A DNA stretch of 64,000 nucleotides from Gillisella vitis (GCF_001541345.2 NZ_LMVL02000003.1:868001-932000); one strand, 5' to 3'. Numbered from the stretch's first letter, positions 31,319 through 40,754 are shown. Made by a program: numbers and translations. The notes: generated from the letters alone by a model not told the origin.

Positions 31319-32375
31319 TCACGGCATAGACATCCGCAATCTCTACAAGATTTTCGGTCCCGACGAGAAAACCCATATCGACGCCGTGCGCCAGGGTATC
31401 ACCAAGGCCGAGTTGAACGACCTGCATCACCATGTGCTTGGCCTGCGCGACATCAGCATCGACATGCCCGGCGGTGAGATCACCGTGGTCATGGGACTTT
31501 CCGGCTCCGGCAAATCCACGCTGATCCGCCATATCAACCGGTTGATCGAACCGACAGCGGGCGAAGTGCTCTATGACGGAACCGACATATGCGCCATGTC
31601 GCCAGCGCAGCTGCGCGATTTCCGGCGCAAGAAAACCGCGATGGTCTTTCAGAAGTTCGGCCTGCTGCCACATCGAACCGTGATGGAAAATGTCCTCTAC
31701 GGCCTCGATATCCAGGGCATGCCGCGGCAGCAAAGCCTTGCCAAGGGCCACTACTGGATCGAGCGGGTCGGGCTTACCGGTTTTGAGAACCATTACCCGA
31801 ACCAGCTTTCCGGCGGCATGCAGCAGCGCGTCGGCTTGGCGCGGGCCTTGGCAACCGATGCCGATATCCTCTTGATGGACGAGGCTTATTCCGCGCTGGA
31901 CCCACTGATCCGGGTCGACATGCAGACCATGCTGATCGATTTGCAGCAGGAATTGCAAAAGACAGTGGTGTTCATCACCCACGATCTCGACGAGGCTTTG
32001 CGACTGGGAGACAAGATCGCCATTCTACGCGATGGCGAGGTGGTGCAGCAGGGCAGCGGCCAGGATATCGTGCTGCGCCCAGCGGACGATTACATTGCCG
32101 CCTTCGTGCGCGAGGTCAATCGTGGCCGGGTGATCCGCATCGGCACGGTGATGGTGCCGGCGCACGACAAATCCGGCCAGTTCAAACTCACCGCCCGCAC
32201 AACGCTGGAAACGGCTGCCCGGGCCATGGTGGAGCAAGGCGTCACAGAAGCCCAAGTCACCGATAAGGCGGGGCACCAGATCGGCGCCATCGACCTGTCG
32301 ATCATCCTTTCGGCAATGGTTTCACCGGCACAAAGCGTCCAACCGGGCGTTCAACCGGCGCTAGCAGCGGAATAA
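31311..32375 (+). CDS. Quaternary-amine ABC transporter ATP-binding protein
   Basis: ATPase of the ProV/OpuAA type, 354 residues from the ATG at 31311. Walker A is GLSGSGKST, the signature LSGGMQQRVG, Walker B is ILLMDEAYSALDP, and the switch His is in FITHDLDEA. The longer N-terminus (IDIRNLYKIFGPDE...) and the early helical insertion are typical of betaine-type ATPases. The C-terminal region after about residue 270 keeps a single CBS-like repeat (TTLETAARAMVEQGVTEAQVTDKAGHQIGAIDLS), which in OpuA-type proteins senses ionic strength. The shortened CBS region makes osmotic gating uncertain. Confidence 0.93.
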   Translation: MASHGIDIRNLYKIFGPDEKTHIDAVRQGITKAELNDLHHHVLGLRDISIDMPGGEITVVMGLSGSGKSTLIRHINRLIEPTAGEVLYDGTDICAMSPAQLRDFRRKKTAMVFQKFGLLPHRTVMENVLYGLDIQGMPRQQSLAKGHYWIERVGLTGFENHYPNQLSGGMQQRVGLARALATDADILLMDEAYSALDPLIRVDMQTMLIDLQQELQKTVVFITHDLDEALRLGDKIAILRDGEVVQQGSGQDIVLRPADDYIAAFVREVNRGRVIRIGTVMVPAHDKSGQFKLTARTTLETAARAMVEQGVTEAQVTDKAGHQIGAIDLSIILSAMVSPAQSVQPGVQPALAAE

Positions 32376-32382
32376 ACAATCC

Positions 32383-32420
32383 TGGCGGCAAGCGAGAGAT
32401 TGTCCATTGCCTTGCCGCCA
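32383..32420. terminator. Bidirectional terminator-like hairpin between convergent genes
   Basis: TGGCGGCAAG (32383-32392) pairs perfectly with CTTGCCGCCA (32411-32420) over an 18-base loop. It lies between the betaine-transporter ATPase gene and the convergent glycosyltransferase-like gene. The following T-run is weak (TTCCTC). Confidence 0.55.
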
Positions 32421-32466
32421 TTCCTCAAACTCGTCATGAATCGGTCAGGATTGCCGTCGCCTGCCC

Positions 32467-33489
32467 TTACGCCCCGGCAATCGAGGCTTGGATGAAGGCG
32501 ACGTATTTGTCTTTGAGACCGGGTTGCAGCCGCTCGGCCATCAGCATGGCGATCTGGAATTGGGTGAAACTATCAGTTTCTTCCAGCGCCATTTCCGCCA
32601 GCCCCGTAACGCCTTCGGCGTAAAGTTCGGGAGAATCGGCCACCTCCTTGATAAAGCTGCCGAGAAACCGATTGACCGTGAATTTGCCCAGACGTTGGCG
32701 CTCATCGATGGAAAGCGGCGAGCCGACCCGGTTGATCAGCACGAAAACATCGAGAAACAGCAGAAGCATTTCATAATGAACGGCGCTCTCCGGCAGTCCG
32801 GCTTCGAGCAGCATAGCCTTGCGCTCAGCCTCGATCTTCGCCGTTTCAGCCCATTTTTCGGCATTGTAGCGGTAGCGGATCGATGGATCATGAGCCATTT
32901 TTCCGGTGGCAAACAGCGAGAGTGCGATGGCCCAGTCGGATGTCGCTGCCTGGGTCGGATGGGATCGCAAAAACAGGTCCATCGTCGCAAGCCAGACTTC
33001 GCGGCGCAGGATAGAATAGAAACCGCCATTGTTGGTCGGGCTGTTCTGCAGATAGGCGAGCATTCTTTCGCCGGGGTCATACTCTTCCAAGGCAAAGGCC
33101 TGAACCGAACCGGCCTCGGACCGCTGGAGGAAGCTTTCGGTCACCGGCAGGACGCCAACGTAATCGAAGGGTAGATCATCGAGATCGAAAGGCACCTGAT
33201 CCGCTTCGGCAACGATCTCATCATCATCGCCCATGGGAATGATGAAGGGCGTGGAGGCCTCCTCGACAGCGCTGAACATGTTGGCAAAGACGGTTTGCGC
33301 CTCGCTTGCCACATAGGTCAGCCGGGGAGACAGGTCTTGCAAATAGGCTTTTTTGGCGGCATCGCCGGAATTGTCGCTGACCACGAGCAGGGCGTCCCGC
33401 GCCTCGCAAAAAGCAAGCGCACTGTCGATGGCAGCGCGCGAACCGTCGAGCGGGCGATGGCTGGGCATGCAGATAGTCAGTTCGGCCAT
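32467..33489 (-). CDS. Family-2-like glycosyltransferase domain protein
   Basis: A protein of 340 residues whose front half resembles GT2 enzymes: ELTICMPSHRPLDGSRAAIDSAL, then LLVVSDNSGDAAKK, and an acidic metal site PMGDDDEIV. The rest is helical and unlike any fold I recognise. The ATG at 33489 is chosen over an earlier start because CCGGAG lies 7 bp upstream. It is convergent with the betaine transporter and divergent from the small gene and the OGT-type gene at 33898-35996, so these may serve a common glycosylation task. Donor and acceptor are unknown. Confidence 0.65.
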   Translation of the reverse strand: MAELTICMPSHRPLDGSRAAIDSALAFCEARDALLVVSDNSGDAAKKAYLQDLSPRLTYVASEAQTVFANMFSAVEEASTPFIIPMGDDDEIVAEADQVPFDLDDLPFDYVGVLPVTESFLQRSEAGSVQAFALEEYDPGERMLAYLQNSPTNNGGFYSILRREVWLATMDLFLRSHPTQAATSDWAIALSLFATGKMAHDPSIRYRYNAEKWAETAKIEAERKAMLLEAGLPESAVHYEMLLLFLDVFVLINRVGSPLSIDERQRLGKFTVNRFLGSFIKEVADSPELYAEGVTGLAEMALEETDSFTQFQIAMLMAERLQPGLKDKYVAFIQASIAGA

Positions 33490-33897
33490 AGAAACACTCC
33501 GGAAAAATGCGGGCCCCATGACAAGCCCCCATTGCAGAAAATAGCATTCAGGCGGGATCAGCTCTCAGACAATGTCCCCGGCTCAGACTCGAAATGGGTA
33601 ATTGTACAATATCCGCAAAGCTTTGCCGCATTTGGTTCGCCTTTGAAGAACAGCGATATCCTACCGTCAAACGTTGCGGCACCTGTGTCAACCAGCGGAT
33701 GAAGCCGACCGCAAGCCTCACGCAAGGCTCAACGGAGTCAAATGGTCGATCACCACACAAGGCCGTGAATTATTCGGTTGATAAAATCGCAAGCTCTACT
33801 CCAGCGACGATTGATTAAGAACCAATGCAGATAATCTCGGCAGAGACTCAGAATAGATACGCCGAACAGAAGGCCAAGACAGCAGGAGACCTTGATC
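33490..33897. other. Intergenic region upstream of the OGT-type gene pair
   Basis: Divergent promoters for the glycosyltransferase-like gene and the 33898-35996 pair should lie here. No frame looks coding, and I see no operator or strong hairpin. Confidence 0.45.
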
Positions 33898-34245
33898 ATG
33901 TCCGCCACCGCCGTTACCGACCGAGACACCGTTGCCATCAAGCTGAGCGGGTTCTCTGATGACGACAAGGCCTTCCTGGCCCTGATGCTGGAAAACCCCA
34001 AGCAGGACGAGACCTTTGCCGAAGGCCTGTTCGCCTATCTTGAACAATCCGCCGGTCAGCGCTTCCTCAACTCTCTGAAGCTGGAACGCTGTGGTGAATG
34101 GCTTGGCAATAGCTGCCCGGCAAGAATGCAGATCCGCTTGATGGAAATTGCCAAGTCCAGCCAGCATGGTGCCTATCTGGCCTTTCGTCAGGGGCTGACC
34201 CGCTCCGGCGGCCTGGAGCGCGCCTATCCGAAATCAGCGCTGTGA
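33898..34245 (+). CDS. Small hypothetical protein coupled to an OGT-type glycosyltransferase
   Basis: A 115-residue protein with ATG at 33898 and AGGAGA 9 bp upstream. It is predicted soluble and mostly helical. It has one Cys pair (ERCGEWLGNSC). I do not recognise the family. Its stop overlaps the next start by 4 bp (GTGA), so the two are translationally coupled and probably act together, perhaps as an accessory to the glycosyltransferase. Confidence 0.7.
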   Translation: MSATAVTDRDTVAIKLSGFSDDDKAFLALMLENPKQDETFAEGLFAYLEQSAGQRFLNSLKLERCGEWLGNSCPARMQIRLMEIAKSSQHGAYLAFRQGLTRSGGLERAYPKSAL

Positions 34246-35996
34246 GCGTGGGCCCATCCCCGGCCTTCATCCAGGCTTTGCAGGCCTATAAGCAGGGCGA
34301 TTTTCGCGCCTGCCTCGACCGCCTGCATCCGCTTTTGAAAAAACGTCCACCGGATGCCAATATGCTGCTGGTGGCGGCGCAATGCCATGCAAAGCTAGAG
34401 GAAAAACTCCCGGCCGCCGAGTTATACGCCCGGGTGGCGGATTTGCAGCCGCAAAATCGCCGGATGTTTCTTCTGATGGCAGCGCGTTTGTATATGCAGG
34501 TCGATCAGGGGGAACAGGCGCTTTCCCTGATCCGCAAAGTGCCCGCATCACAACATCTCGCATCCCTCGACCCGGAAGAGCAGAGAACCTATCGCCGGCT
34601 GCTGCGAGGACAATTGTGCCTCGAGGAAATCGAAGCCAGCGACACCGCGCTGATGGCCGCGATGCGAGAGGGCACCAATCCGGCGTTTTTCAATATCGAC
34701 GCCCCCTACCAGCACATGCTGTGGTGTGACGACGAGGCGATCAATGGCCGACAAACCCGGATGGCCAGCGGAAAGCCGTTTACGGAGCAATCGCGCCAGG
34801 CACGCCGTAGCCTACCCCATCGTTTCGTGGAAAAAATCCGCGTCGGTTACCTTTCCTCGGATTTTTCCGACCAGCATCCAACCATGCGACTGTTGCAAAG
34901 TGTTTTGCTCGGTCACGACGCCGCCCGCTTCGACATCCACCTGTTCTGTCACACGCCAGAGGATATCAGGGGGCTGGATCGGGGACTGCGGCAGACCTAC
35001 CCCAATCTTCACGATATTCTCTCCATGGACGATGGTACGGCACGCGATTTCATCCGCAGTTTCGACCTTGATATTCTGGTCGATCTCAAAGGGCATACCA
35101 AAGATGTCCGCGCAGATCTGATCAATAGTGGCCTTGCCCGATTGCAGATCGCCTATCTCGGTTTTCCCGGCTCCGCCTATGGGATCGATTGCGATTATGT
35201 CATCTCCGACCCAATCGTCACACCCAATTCATCCAAATCCCATTATCACGAGAAGCTCTGCCGATTGCCGGAAACCTATCAGGCAAACGACAACCGCTAT
35301 CGTCCGCTGCCACCGGCCACATCCCGCTCCCTGCTCGATCTGCCGCAGGATGCCTTCGTCCTGGCTTCCTTCAACATGGTTCGCAAGATTTCCCCGCAAA
35401 CCGCCCGTCTCTGGGCAAGAATTCTGGATGCCATTCCCTCCTCCATTCTCTGGGTTCTCTGCGCCGGGCGCGAGCAGCGCGAGCGCCTGACCGCATTCAT
35501 GGCCGGATGCGGTATCGATCGTTCCCGCCTTCATTTTACCGGAGCCGAAAGTTACGCGCCGCATATTGCCCGAATGCAGGCAGCCGATCTCGGCCTCGAT
35601 ACCTATCCCTATAACGGCCACACCACGACCTCGGACAAGCTTTGGGCGGGCCTGCCGGTCATCACCTTCAAGGGCAACAATTTCGCCTCAAGAGTATCAG
35701 AAAGCCTGCTGACCGCGCTTGGCGTTCCACAACTGGTGGCCGAGACGCCAGACGATATGGTGCGTCTGGCCGCAGAGCTGGCACGGGACCGCCCCCGGCT
35801 CGCCGCACTCAGACAAATGATTGCTGACAACCGGCTGCGCACGCCACTCTTTGATACACAACGGTTTACCCGCCATCTGGAACGCGCTTTTGAGATGATG
35901 GTAGAGCGGGAAAAGGCTGGCCTGGAACCGGACCACATCGACGTGCCAGCCCTGCCAAACCGACAGGAACCGTTCAGGCAGAATATTGACTGGTAG
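34242..35996 (+). CDS. TPR protein with OGT/SPINDLY-type (GT41) glycosyltransferase domain
   Basis: A 584-residue protein. Residues 1-130 form TPR-like helices (PSPAFIQALQAYKQGDFRACLDRL, then AELYARVADLQPQNRRMFLLMAARLY). From about 195 the GT41 catalytic region begins: KIRVGYLSSDFSDQHPTMRLLQ, DILVDLKGHTKDVRADLI, IAYLGFPGSAYGIDCDYVISDPIVTP, and near the end DLGLDTYPYNGHTTTSDKLWAGLPVITFKG. These are the hallmarks of protein O-glycosyltransferases that use UDP-sugars; DTYPYNGHTTTSDKLW binds the nucleotide. The start is GTG at 34242, overlapping the upstream stop. Bacterial homologues often modify flagellin or adhesins; the target here is unknown. Confidence 0.82.
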   Translation: MSVGPSPAFIQALQAYKQGDFRACLDRLHPLLKKRPPDANMLLVAAQCHAKLEEKLPAAELYARVADLQPQNRRMFLLMAARLYMQVDQGEQALSLIRKVPASQHLASLDPEEQRTYRRLLRGQLCLEEIEASDTALMAAMREGTNPAFFNIDAPYQHMLWCDDEAINGRQTRMASGKPFTEQSRQARRSLPHRFVEKIRVGYLSSDFSDQHPTMRLLQSVLLGHDAARFDIHLFCHTPEDIRGLDRGLRQTYPNLHDILSMDDGTARDFIRSFDLDILVDLKGHTKDVRADLINSGLARLQIAYLGFPGSAYGIDCDYVISDPIVTPNSSKSHYHEKLCRLPETYQANDNRYRPLPPATSRSLLDLPQDAFVLASFNMVRKISPQTARLWARILDAIPSSILWVLCAGREQRERLTAFMAGCGIDRSRLHFTGAESYAPHIARMQAADLGLDTYPYNGHTTTSDKLWAGLPVITFKGNNFASRVSESLLTALGVPQLVAETPDDMVRLAAELARDRPRLAALRQMIADNRLRTPLFDTQRFTRHLERAFEMMVEREKAGLEPDHIDVPALPNRQEPFRQNIDW

Positions 35997-36015
35997 GCGC
36001 AAAAATCCAGATGTA

Positions 36016-36801
36016 TCAATTGGGGCGCGGGTCTACCACGGCAATGATCGGTCCGAGCGGATAGGCCCGGTCGATCCGGCCAGCCATCGGCTCGGCAAGG
36101 CTTGAAATCGTTCCGTCCAAATACAGTGCATTGGCCGCGCCCAACCGGTCGCGAAAGAACGCAGCCAAATCGAAGAAACGCACAGGGTCTTTGCTCAACA
36201 CAAACACCACCTGTCCGCTCGTATCAATACCGACGCCATTGCGGATTTTCAAACTGTCGCTGGCGGGAAGAAACTTTGGGTGCAGAGCACCATCAATGAC
36301 CAGCATCGGGCCGGATTGGGTGGCGAAATCCGCAACAATCTTGCGAGCCTCGAATTGCCCTGTCTCAAGCACGCCAGCATGGCCGTCTTTGAGAAAGAAC
36401 ACCCCATTCGGCTTCAGGTAAAAATTTCCCCAGCCATCGGCGGTTTCGGCTGGCTTGCGCGTCATGCCATATTCGATGAACAGGCCAACGGGACTGAGAT
36501 CGGAGTGATACATACCGCCATTGACGGCGAAGGTGAGGATAAGCCTTTGCTGCCAAAGCTGGTTTCGCAACGCATCGAATCCACCATAGGCATCGCCCTC
36601 GGCATTGCGGTTGAAGATGCGGATGGTGCGCGTGGCGGGATCAAATCGGCAGACACGATAAGAAACGCCGTTTTCCGTCTGGTCACGGCAATTATCTTCT
36701 GCTGCCTCAGAACGCCCTGGAGACACGACAAGCGGAAACAGGATTGCAAAGAGCCAAACGATTATGTTCAAACGCAATGCGTTTTCCGAGCAAATTCTCA
36801 A
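36016..36801 (-). CDS. DUF2233 / phosphodiester-glycosidase-fold protein, probably secreted
   Basis: About 261 residues. A hydrophobic N-terminal segment (IIVWLFAILFPLVVSPG) acts as signal peptide or anchor. The remainder fits DUF2233, the fold of the mammalian NAGPA uncovering enzyme: ILTFAVNGGMYHSDLSPVGLFIE, KPNGVFFL, QSGPMLVIDGALHP and ALYLDGTISSLA. Family members cleave phosphodiester-linked sugars or contribute to spore and wall biology, so the reaction here is not known. No ATG is present near the 5' end; the frame starts at a TTG (36801), with alternative TTGs a few codons in, so the exact N-terminus is uncertain. Confidence 0.72.
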   Translation of the reverse strand: MRICSENALRLNIIVWLFAILFPLVVSPGRSEAAEDNCRDQTENGVSYRVCRFDPATRTIRIFNRNAEGDAYGGFDALRNQLWQQRLILTFAVNGGMYHSDLSPVGLFIEYGMTRKPAETADGWGNFYLKPNGVFFLKDGHAGVLETGQFEARKIVADFATQSGPMLVIDGALHPKFLPASDSLKIRNGVGIDTSGQVVFVLSKDPVRFFDLAAFFRDRLGAANALYLDGTISSLAEPMAGRIDRAYPLGPIIAVVDPRPN

Positions 36802-36931
36802 AAGCGAACTCTCAAATCAAATATTCGAAGGCGCTACCCTTTGGGTCCGTCTTCTGGCAGGGGCGCCCATACGCAGGTTTCACGAGGAAATCGAGCGAAA
36901 AGCTGACTGTATCCCGCGATTGACGACGTTC

Positions 36932-37084
36932 TTACTGCTGGGCGGAAGCGGTCAAAATGCCCACTTCCTGGGTTTGGCCCGCAAATTTAATCGGCGGGCC
37001 CTGGAAGGCAACATGCCCAGCGGCCGAAACGACAACCGCCAGAATATAAGCAGCACTCACTTTGGCAACCAGATGCATGGACAT
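36932..37084 (-). CDS. Very small secreted or membrane protein, hypothetical
   Basis: Fifty residues from the ATG at 37084, too short for ordinary gene calling. Residues 1-25 form a signal-like hydrophobic run (LVAKVSAAYILAVVVSAAGHVAF), followed by a polar tail ending TASAQQ. Upstream is the purine-rich GGGAAGAGGGATTAGG on the coding strand. It sits next to an entericidin-like lipoprotein gene on the same strand. Codon use looks normal. I do not recognise a family. Confidence 0.45.
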   Translation of the reverse strand: MSMHLVAKVSAAYILAVVVSAAGHVAFQGPPIKFAGQTQEVGILTASAQQ

Positions 37085-37166
37085 GGACCTAATCCCTCTT
37101 CCCTCTCCCGAGGCAGTCTTGCTTCATCCGTTGAACGACATGAAGCAAAACTGCTGTGAGGTTGCG

Positions 37167-37325
37167 TTATTTTGCGGCCTTTGCGACAGAATTGCCCGCC
37201 GACTGCGTTGCATTCACGGTATTTGCTGTGTCTTTGCCCATACCACGGATCGTGTTACCGCATGACGACAATGCGGCAGCGGCGACAAAGAGAGCAGCAA
37301 CGGCAGCGAGCTTTTTCGTGTTCAT
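37167..37325 (-). CDS. Entericidin-like small lipoprotein
   Basis: Fifty-two residues from the ATG at 37325 (MNTKKLAAVAALFVAAAALSSC). The lipobox LSSC directs lipid attachment at Cys22, leaving a short mature tail, GNTIRGMGKDTANTVNATQSAG. This matches the entericidin EcnA/EcnB family of small envelope lipoproteins, often induced in stationary phase. Whether it is an antidote- or toxin-like member is not readable. Upstream purines (AGGGG) precede the start. Confidence 0.8.
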   Translation of the reverse strand: MNTKKLAAVAALFVAAAALSSCGNTIRGMGKDTANTVNATQSAGNSVAKAAK

Positions 37326-37541
37326 ATTGGATAAACCCCTATTATGATAATCGGACACCACAGGTGCCTCGCATTGGCATGAACGCGGCAAATCGAAAAA
37401 AGTTCATTCGCACCCAAAGATTTCGGCGTTTTTAACCAAACATTTACGCCACCTGATATCCGCGCTTATGAAAGTTTGGTTCAACCTGCTCGCGGGCGCA
37501 ATAGATAACATTGGCTAAAGCGGCGTTTGAGGGGATCAATC

Positions 37542-38321
37542 ATGGGGCAGCAGCACGACAAAGGCGCAATTCTGGTGATGACCGCCGGGGGCCCAAACCC
37601 GTGGATGGTGGTCAACGCCCTGCACGCTCGTTTCGGTGACGTGCAGGTCCTCTTGGAAGAACAGGAAAGCAAGGCGGAAATTTTTCGACGCCGTCAGCGC
37701 CGGGTTGGAACCATCGCCGCCCTTGGTCAGCTCGCCACCATGGCCGCAGGCAAATTCATGCGCCGCGCCGCCCAAAAACGCACTGAATCAATCTGCCAGG
37801 ATTTTGCCGCCGATCCCCGCTTCGATCCGCAGATTGCAGTCACCACGGTTCGCAGTATCAACAGTCCCGAGGCGCAGCAGGCGGTCCAACAGATTTCCCC
37901 GGGCGTGATCCTATTGGTCAGCACGCGGCTGATGACAGCCAAGGTTCTGGCCAGTCTGCCCTGCCCCGTGCTTAATCTTCATGCTGGCATCAATCCCGTC
38001 TATCGCGGTCAGATGGGCGGCTACTGGGCGCTAGCAAAAGGCGATCGCGGCAATTTTGGCGCAACGGTGCATCTGGTCGATCAGGGCACCGATACCGGCG
38101 CGGTCCTCTACCAAGTGCGTGCGCAGCCAAGCTCGGGCGATTTCATCTCCACGTATCCAATGCTGTTGACGGCAGCCGCCCTTCCCATCACCTGCCAGGC
38201 GGTTGGCGATGCTCTGGAGGGCAAGCTCAACCCTATCGCGCCAACCGGGCCGTCTGCCCTCTATTTTCCACCGAGCCTCTGGCGCTGGCTGTGGACGGGC
38301 CTCACCAAAGGCATCTGGTAG
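37542..38321 (+). CDS. Formyltransferase-fold protein (methionyl-tRNA formyltransferase-like N-domain)
   Basis: 259 residues from the ATG at 37542, with GAGGGG upstream. The characteristic formyl-transferase core appears late: LNLHAGINPVYRGQMGGYWALAKGDRGNFGATVHLVDQGTDTGAVL, containing the Asn-Leu-His and the Asp of the family active site. It lacks the C-terminal tRNA-binding domain of Fmt and has a divergent N-terminus. Similar proteins formylate amino sugars or act in unassigned pathways. It is convergent with a cytochrome P450 gene. Confidence 0.75.
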   Translation: MGQQHDKGAILVMTAGGPNPWMVVNALHARFGDVQVLLEEQESKAEIFRRRQRRVGTIAALGQLATMAAGKFMRRAAQKRTESICQDFAADPRFDPQIAVTTVRSINSPEAQQAVQQISPGVILLVSTRLMTAKVLASLPCPVLNLHAGINPVYRGQMGGYWALAKGDRGNFGATVHLVDQGTDTGAVLYQVRAQPSSGDFISTYPMLLTAAALPITCQAVGDALEGKLNPIAPTGPSALYFPPSLWRWLWTGLTKGIW

Positions 38322-38337
38322 CGAAGAGAACTCTCGT

Positions 38338-39717
38338 TCAGGCTGAAACCGGCACGTCCTCCCGCCGGTTCTCAATCTCCATGATCAGTTTTTTCTTCGG
38401 CCTCAGGGTAATGCGCATCGTAGGCTCCGGGGTCACCTCGCTCTTGTTGCGCAGGCGAAAGGTCTTGGCCAGCACCGCCAGAATAGCAACGGCCTCCATG
38501 GTTGCAAACGCACTGCCGATACAGATACGCGGGCCTGCTCCAAACGGCATGAAGGCATAGCGATGCCGGGCCTTGACCGCTTCGGGCGCAAAACGATCGG
38601 GATCGAACACGTCAGGCCTATCCCAGATCAGGCTGTGGCGATGAACGGCATGGATTGGCACCAGCAGGACCGTACCCGCCGCGATATGGTGTTGGCCCAA
38701 CGTAAACGCTTCGTTCGCGGTCCGGGTAATGACCGGCGCTGGTGGATAGAGCCGCATGGCTTCGTTGAAGACCTGTTTGGTATAGGTCAATTTCTCGACA
38801 TGCTCGGCCATAACTGGACCGTCGCCCACCACACGGCCCAACTCGTCCAGCAGCTTTTGCTCGATAGCCGGGTGCTTTGCCAGAAGATGGAATGTCCAGG
38901 CAAGCCCAAGGGCTGTGGTTTCATGCCCGGCGGAAATGAAGGTCAGCAGGTTGTCGATGATCTGCTCGGCGTTCATTTCGCGGTCTGTTTCCGGATCGTG
39001 AGCCGATAGCAACATCGAGATCAAATCGGCGCGTTCCACACCGTCCGCGCGGCGCTCGGCGATCATTTCGGCCATGGTGGACCGAAGATAGTCCACGGCG
39101 CGACTTGCCTTTCCCTTGCCGGGATAGGGTATCCATTCCGGCGCCTTCAACATGCCGAGCGCAAACATCCAGCCCGTCGGTTCGAGATAATCGGTGACGC
39201 TCTGCTCGACCCGCGCGACATCGATCCTGTCACGCCCTGTCATCATCGTCTCGACAATGATGTCGAATGTCGTCTGCATCATTTCATGGCCGATATCGAT
39301 GGTGGCACCCACCTGCCAGGAATCGCGGCGACGCTCGGCGGCGGCCACCATCGCCGGCAGGAAACCTCTCAGCTTTTCCCATTGAAAACCGGCGGCAACC
39401 GATTGGCGCTGCCATTTCCAATGGGCGCCATCAGCTGTCAACAACCCCTGCCCCAATGCCGGGCCCAGCGCCCGGCGCACATCTTCACCTTTGCCAAGCA
39501 CCGCTGCATTTTTGACCAAAGCCTCGTGGATCAGCTCCGGGTCCATGACATGCAGCCGCACCTCTTCGCCAAACTGCGCATAGACCAGCTTATGATCATA
39601 GATCTGCGGCGGAAGGGCATCCAGCGGATTGCGGATCAAATCAGCAATCACCCGAACTGGCGAGCGACGGCTGGCAACAACACCTTCACTGGTAGCGGAC
39701 AAGACCGGCATGTTCAT
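38338..39717 (-). CDS. Cytochrome P450
   Basis: A soluble haem mono-oxygenase of 459 residues. The I-helix oxygen-binding motif is SAGHETTALG, the K-helix is NEAMRLYPPAP, and the haem loop is FMPFGAGPRICIGSAFATMEA with the Cys ligand near residue 400. The ATG at 39717 follows AAAGGAGATGGCAG. No ferredoxin or reductase gene is adjacent. The substrate is unknown. The C-terminus nearly abuts the convergent formyltransferase gene (16 bp). Confidence 0.92.
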   Translation of the reverse strand: MNMPVLSATSEGVVASRRSPVRVIADLIRNPLDALPPQIYDHKLVYAQFGEEVRLHVMDPELIHEALVKNAAVLGKGEDVRRALGPALGQGLLTADGAHWKWQRQSVAAGFQWEKLRGFLPAMVAAAERRRDSWQVGATIDIGHEMMQTTFDIIVETMMTGRDRIDVARVEQSVTDYLEPTGWMFALGMLKAPEWIPYPGKGKASRAVDYLRSTMAEMIAERRADGVERADLISMLLSAHDPETDREMNAEQIIDNLLTFISAGHETTALGLAWTFHLLAKHPAIEQKLLDELGRVVGDGPVMAEHVEKLTYTKQVFNEAMRLYPPAPVITRTANEAFTLGQHHIAAGTVLLVPIHAVHRHSLIWDRPDVFDPDRFAPEAVKARHRYAFMPFGAGPRICIGSAFATMEAVAILAVLAKTFRLRNKSEVTPEPTMRITLRPKKKLIMEIENRREDVPVSA

Positions 39718-39815
39718 CTGCCATCTCCTTTGCGTAGACCCTTTTGGGCGGCATCCAGGATGTAGAGATCGAAAAGCACCGTTCCAAGCCCCGTCGCCAA
39801 ATTGCCTTTATCCGG

Positions 39816-40754
39816 TCAAGCGGCCACCGCCGTGCCGACACAGCCGCGATTTCCCAGCACGCACCGCACGTAATCGGCAACAGCCTTGACCGGCGGCGAG
39901 GCATCCTCACACACGGCAAGACCGACCTCGTAACTGCCAAGATCCGGCATTCCATCCTGCTCGGTCAGTTCCACCATATCGTCCTGCAACAGGAAGCGGG
40001 CAAGCGGCGCGACGGCGATATCGGCCCGGATCGCCGCATATTGCCCGACATGGTGACCGCAGAAATAGGCGATGCGGAATTCCTTGCCCTGGCGGGTCAA
40101 TTCGGTCATGGCGCGCTTGCGCCACACACAGCTCTCGTCCCAAACAGACAGCGGCAGCGGCGTTTTCAGATGGGCCTGACCGTGTTTTTTTCCGGCCCAG
40201 ACCAGCTTTTCGCTCATCACTGTCATGGTGGGATCGGCGGCTATACCGTTTAGAAAATTGAACAGTGTTACGTCCAGCCGCTTCTCATTCACCGCCTTGC
40301 GCAGCTCCACAGAACCGGCAATCGTCACCTCGATGGCCAGGTGCGGCCATGTGCGCGCCAGATGGGTGAGAATACCGGGCAGGACCAGTTCGCCGATATC
40401 ATCAGGAGACCCCAGCCGCACCACACCATTCATCTCCGGCGCCAGAAACCGTGCCACCGCCTCATTATTCAGGGCGAGAATGCGCTTGGCATAGCTGACC
40501 AGCAAGGCCCCATGCGGTGTCAGCGTGACGGAACGAGCATCGCGGCGAAACAGCGAAACCCCCAATTGATCCTCCAGCTTCTTGATCTGCATCGATACCG
40601 CCGAGGGGGTGCGAAACACCATATCGGCGGCGGCGGTGAAACTGCCGACCTCGGAAATCGCCACGAAAGTGCGCAGCACGTCATTATCCAGAAGCGGCAA
40701 ACTGGCCGCCGCCAGAACGGTGGAGGGCATGGTGGAAGACTGGGAAAGGGTCAT
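39816..40754 (-). CDS. LysR-family transcriptional regulator
   Basis: 312 residues if started at the ATG at 40754; a start 12 codons upstream is possible. The HTH lies at DNDVLRTFVAISEVGSFTAAADMVFRTPSAVSMQIKKLEDQLG, followed by the usual linker helix and effector-binding domain. It is divergent from the DUF1127 gene at 40871 and upstream of the P450 gene on the same strand. Either may be its target. Confidence 0.9.
   Translation of the reverse strand: MTLSQSSTMPSTVLAAASLPLLDNDVLRTFVAISEVGSFTAAADMVFRTPSAVSMQIKKLEDQLGVSLFRRDARSVTLTPHGALLVSYAKRILALNNEAVARFLAPEMNGVVRLGSPDDIGELVLPGILTHLARTWPHLAIEVTIAGSVELRKAVNEKRLDVTLFNFLNGIAADPTMTVMSEKLVWAGKKHGQAHLKTPLPLSVWDESCVWRKRAMTELTRQGKEFRIAYFCGHHVGQYAAIRADIAVAPLARFLLQDDMVELTEQDGMPDLGSYEVGLAVCEDASPPVKAVADYVRCVLGNRGCVGTAVAA

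Noticed and set aside
37433..37452. CtrA-like TTAACC sequence between the entericidin-like and formyltransferase genes
   Set aside because: The second half-site is imperfect and similar TTAA strings occur elsewhere by chance, as at 53092 and 62523.
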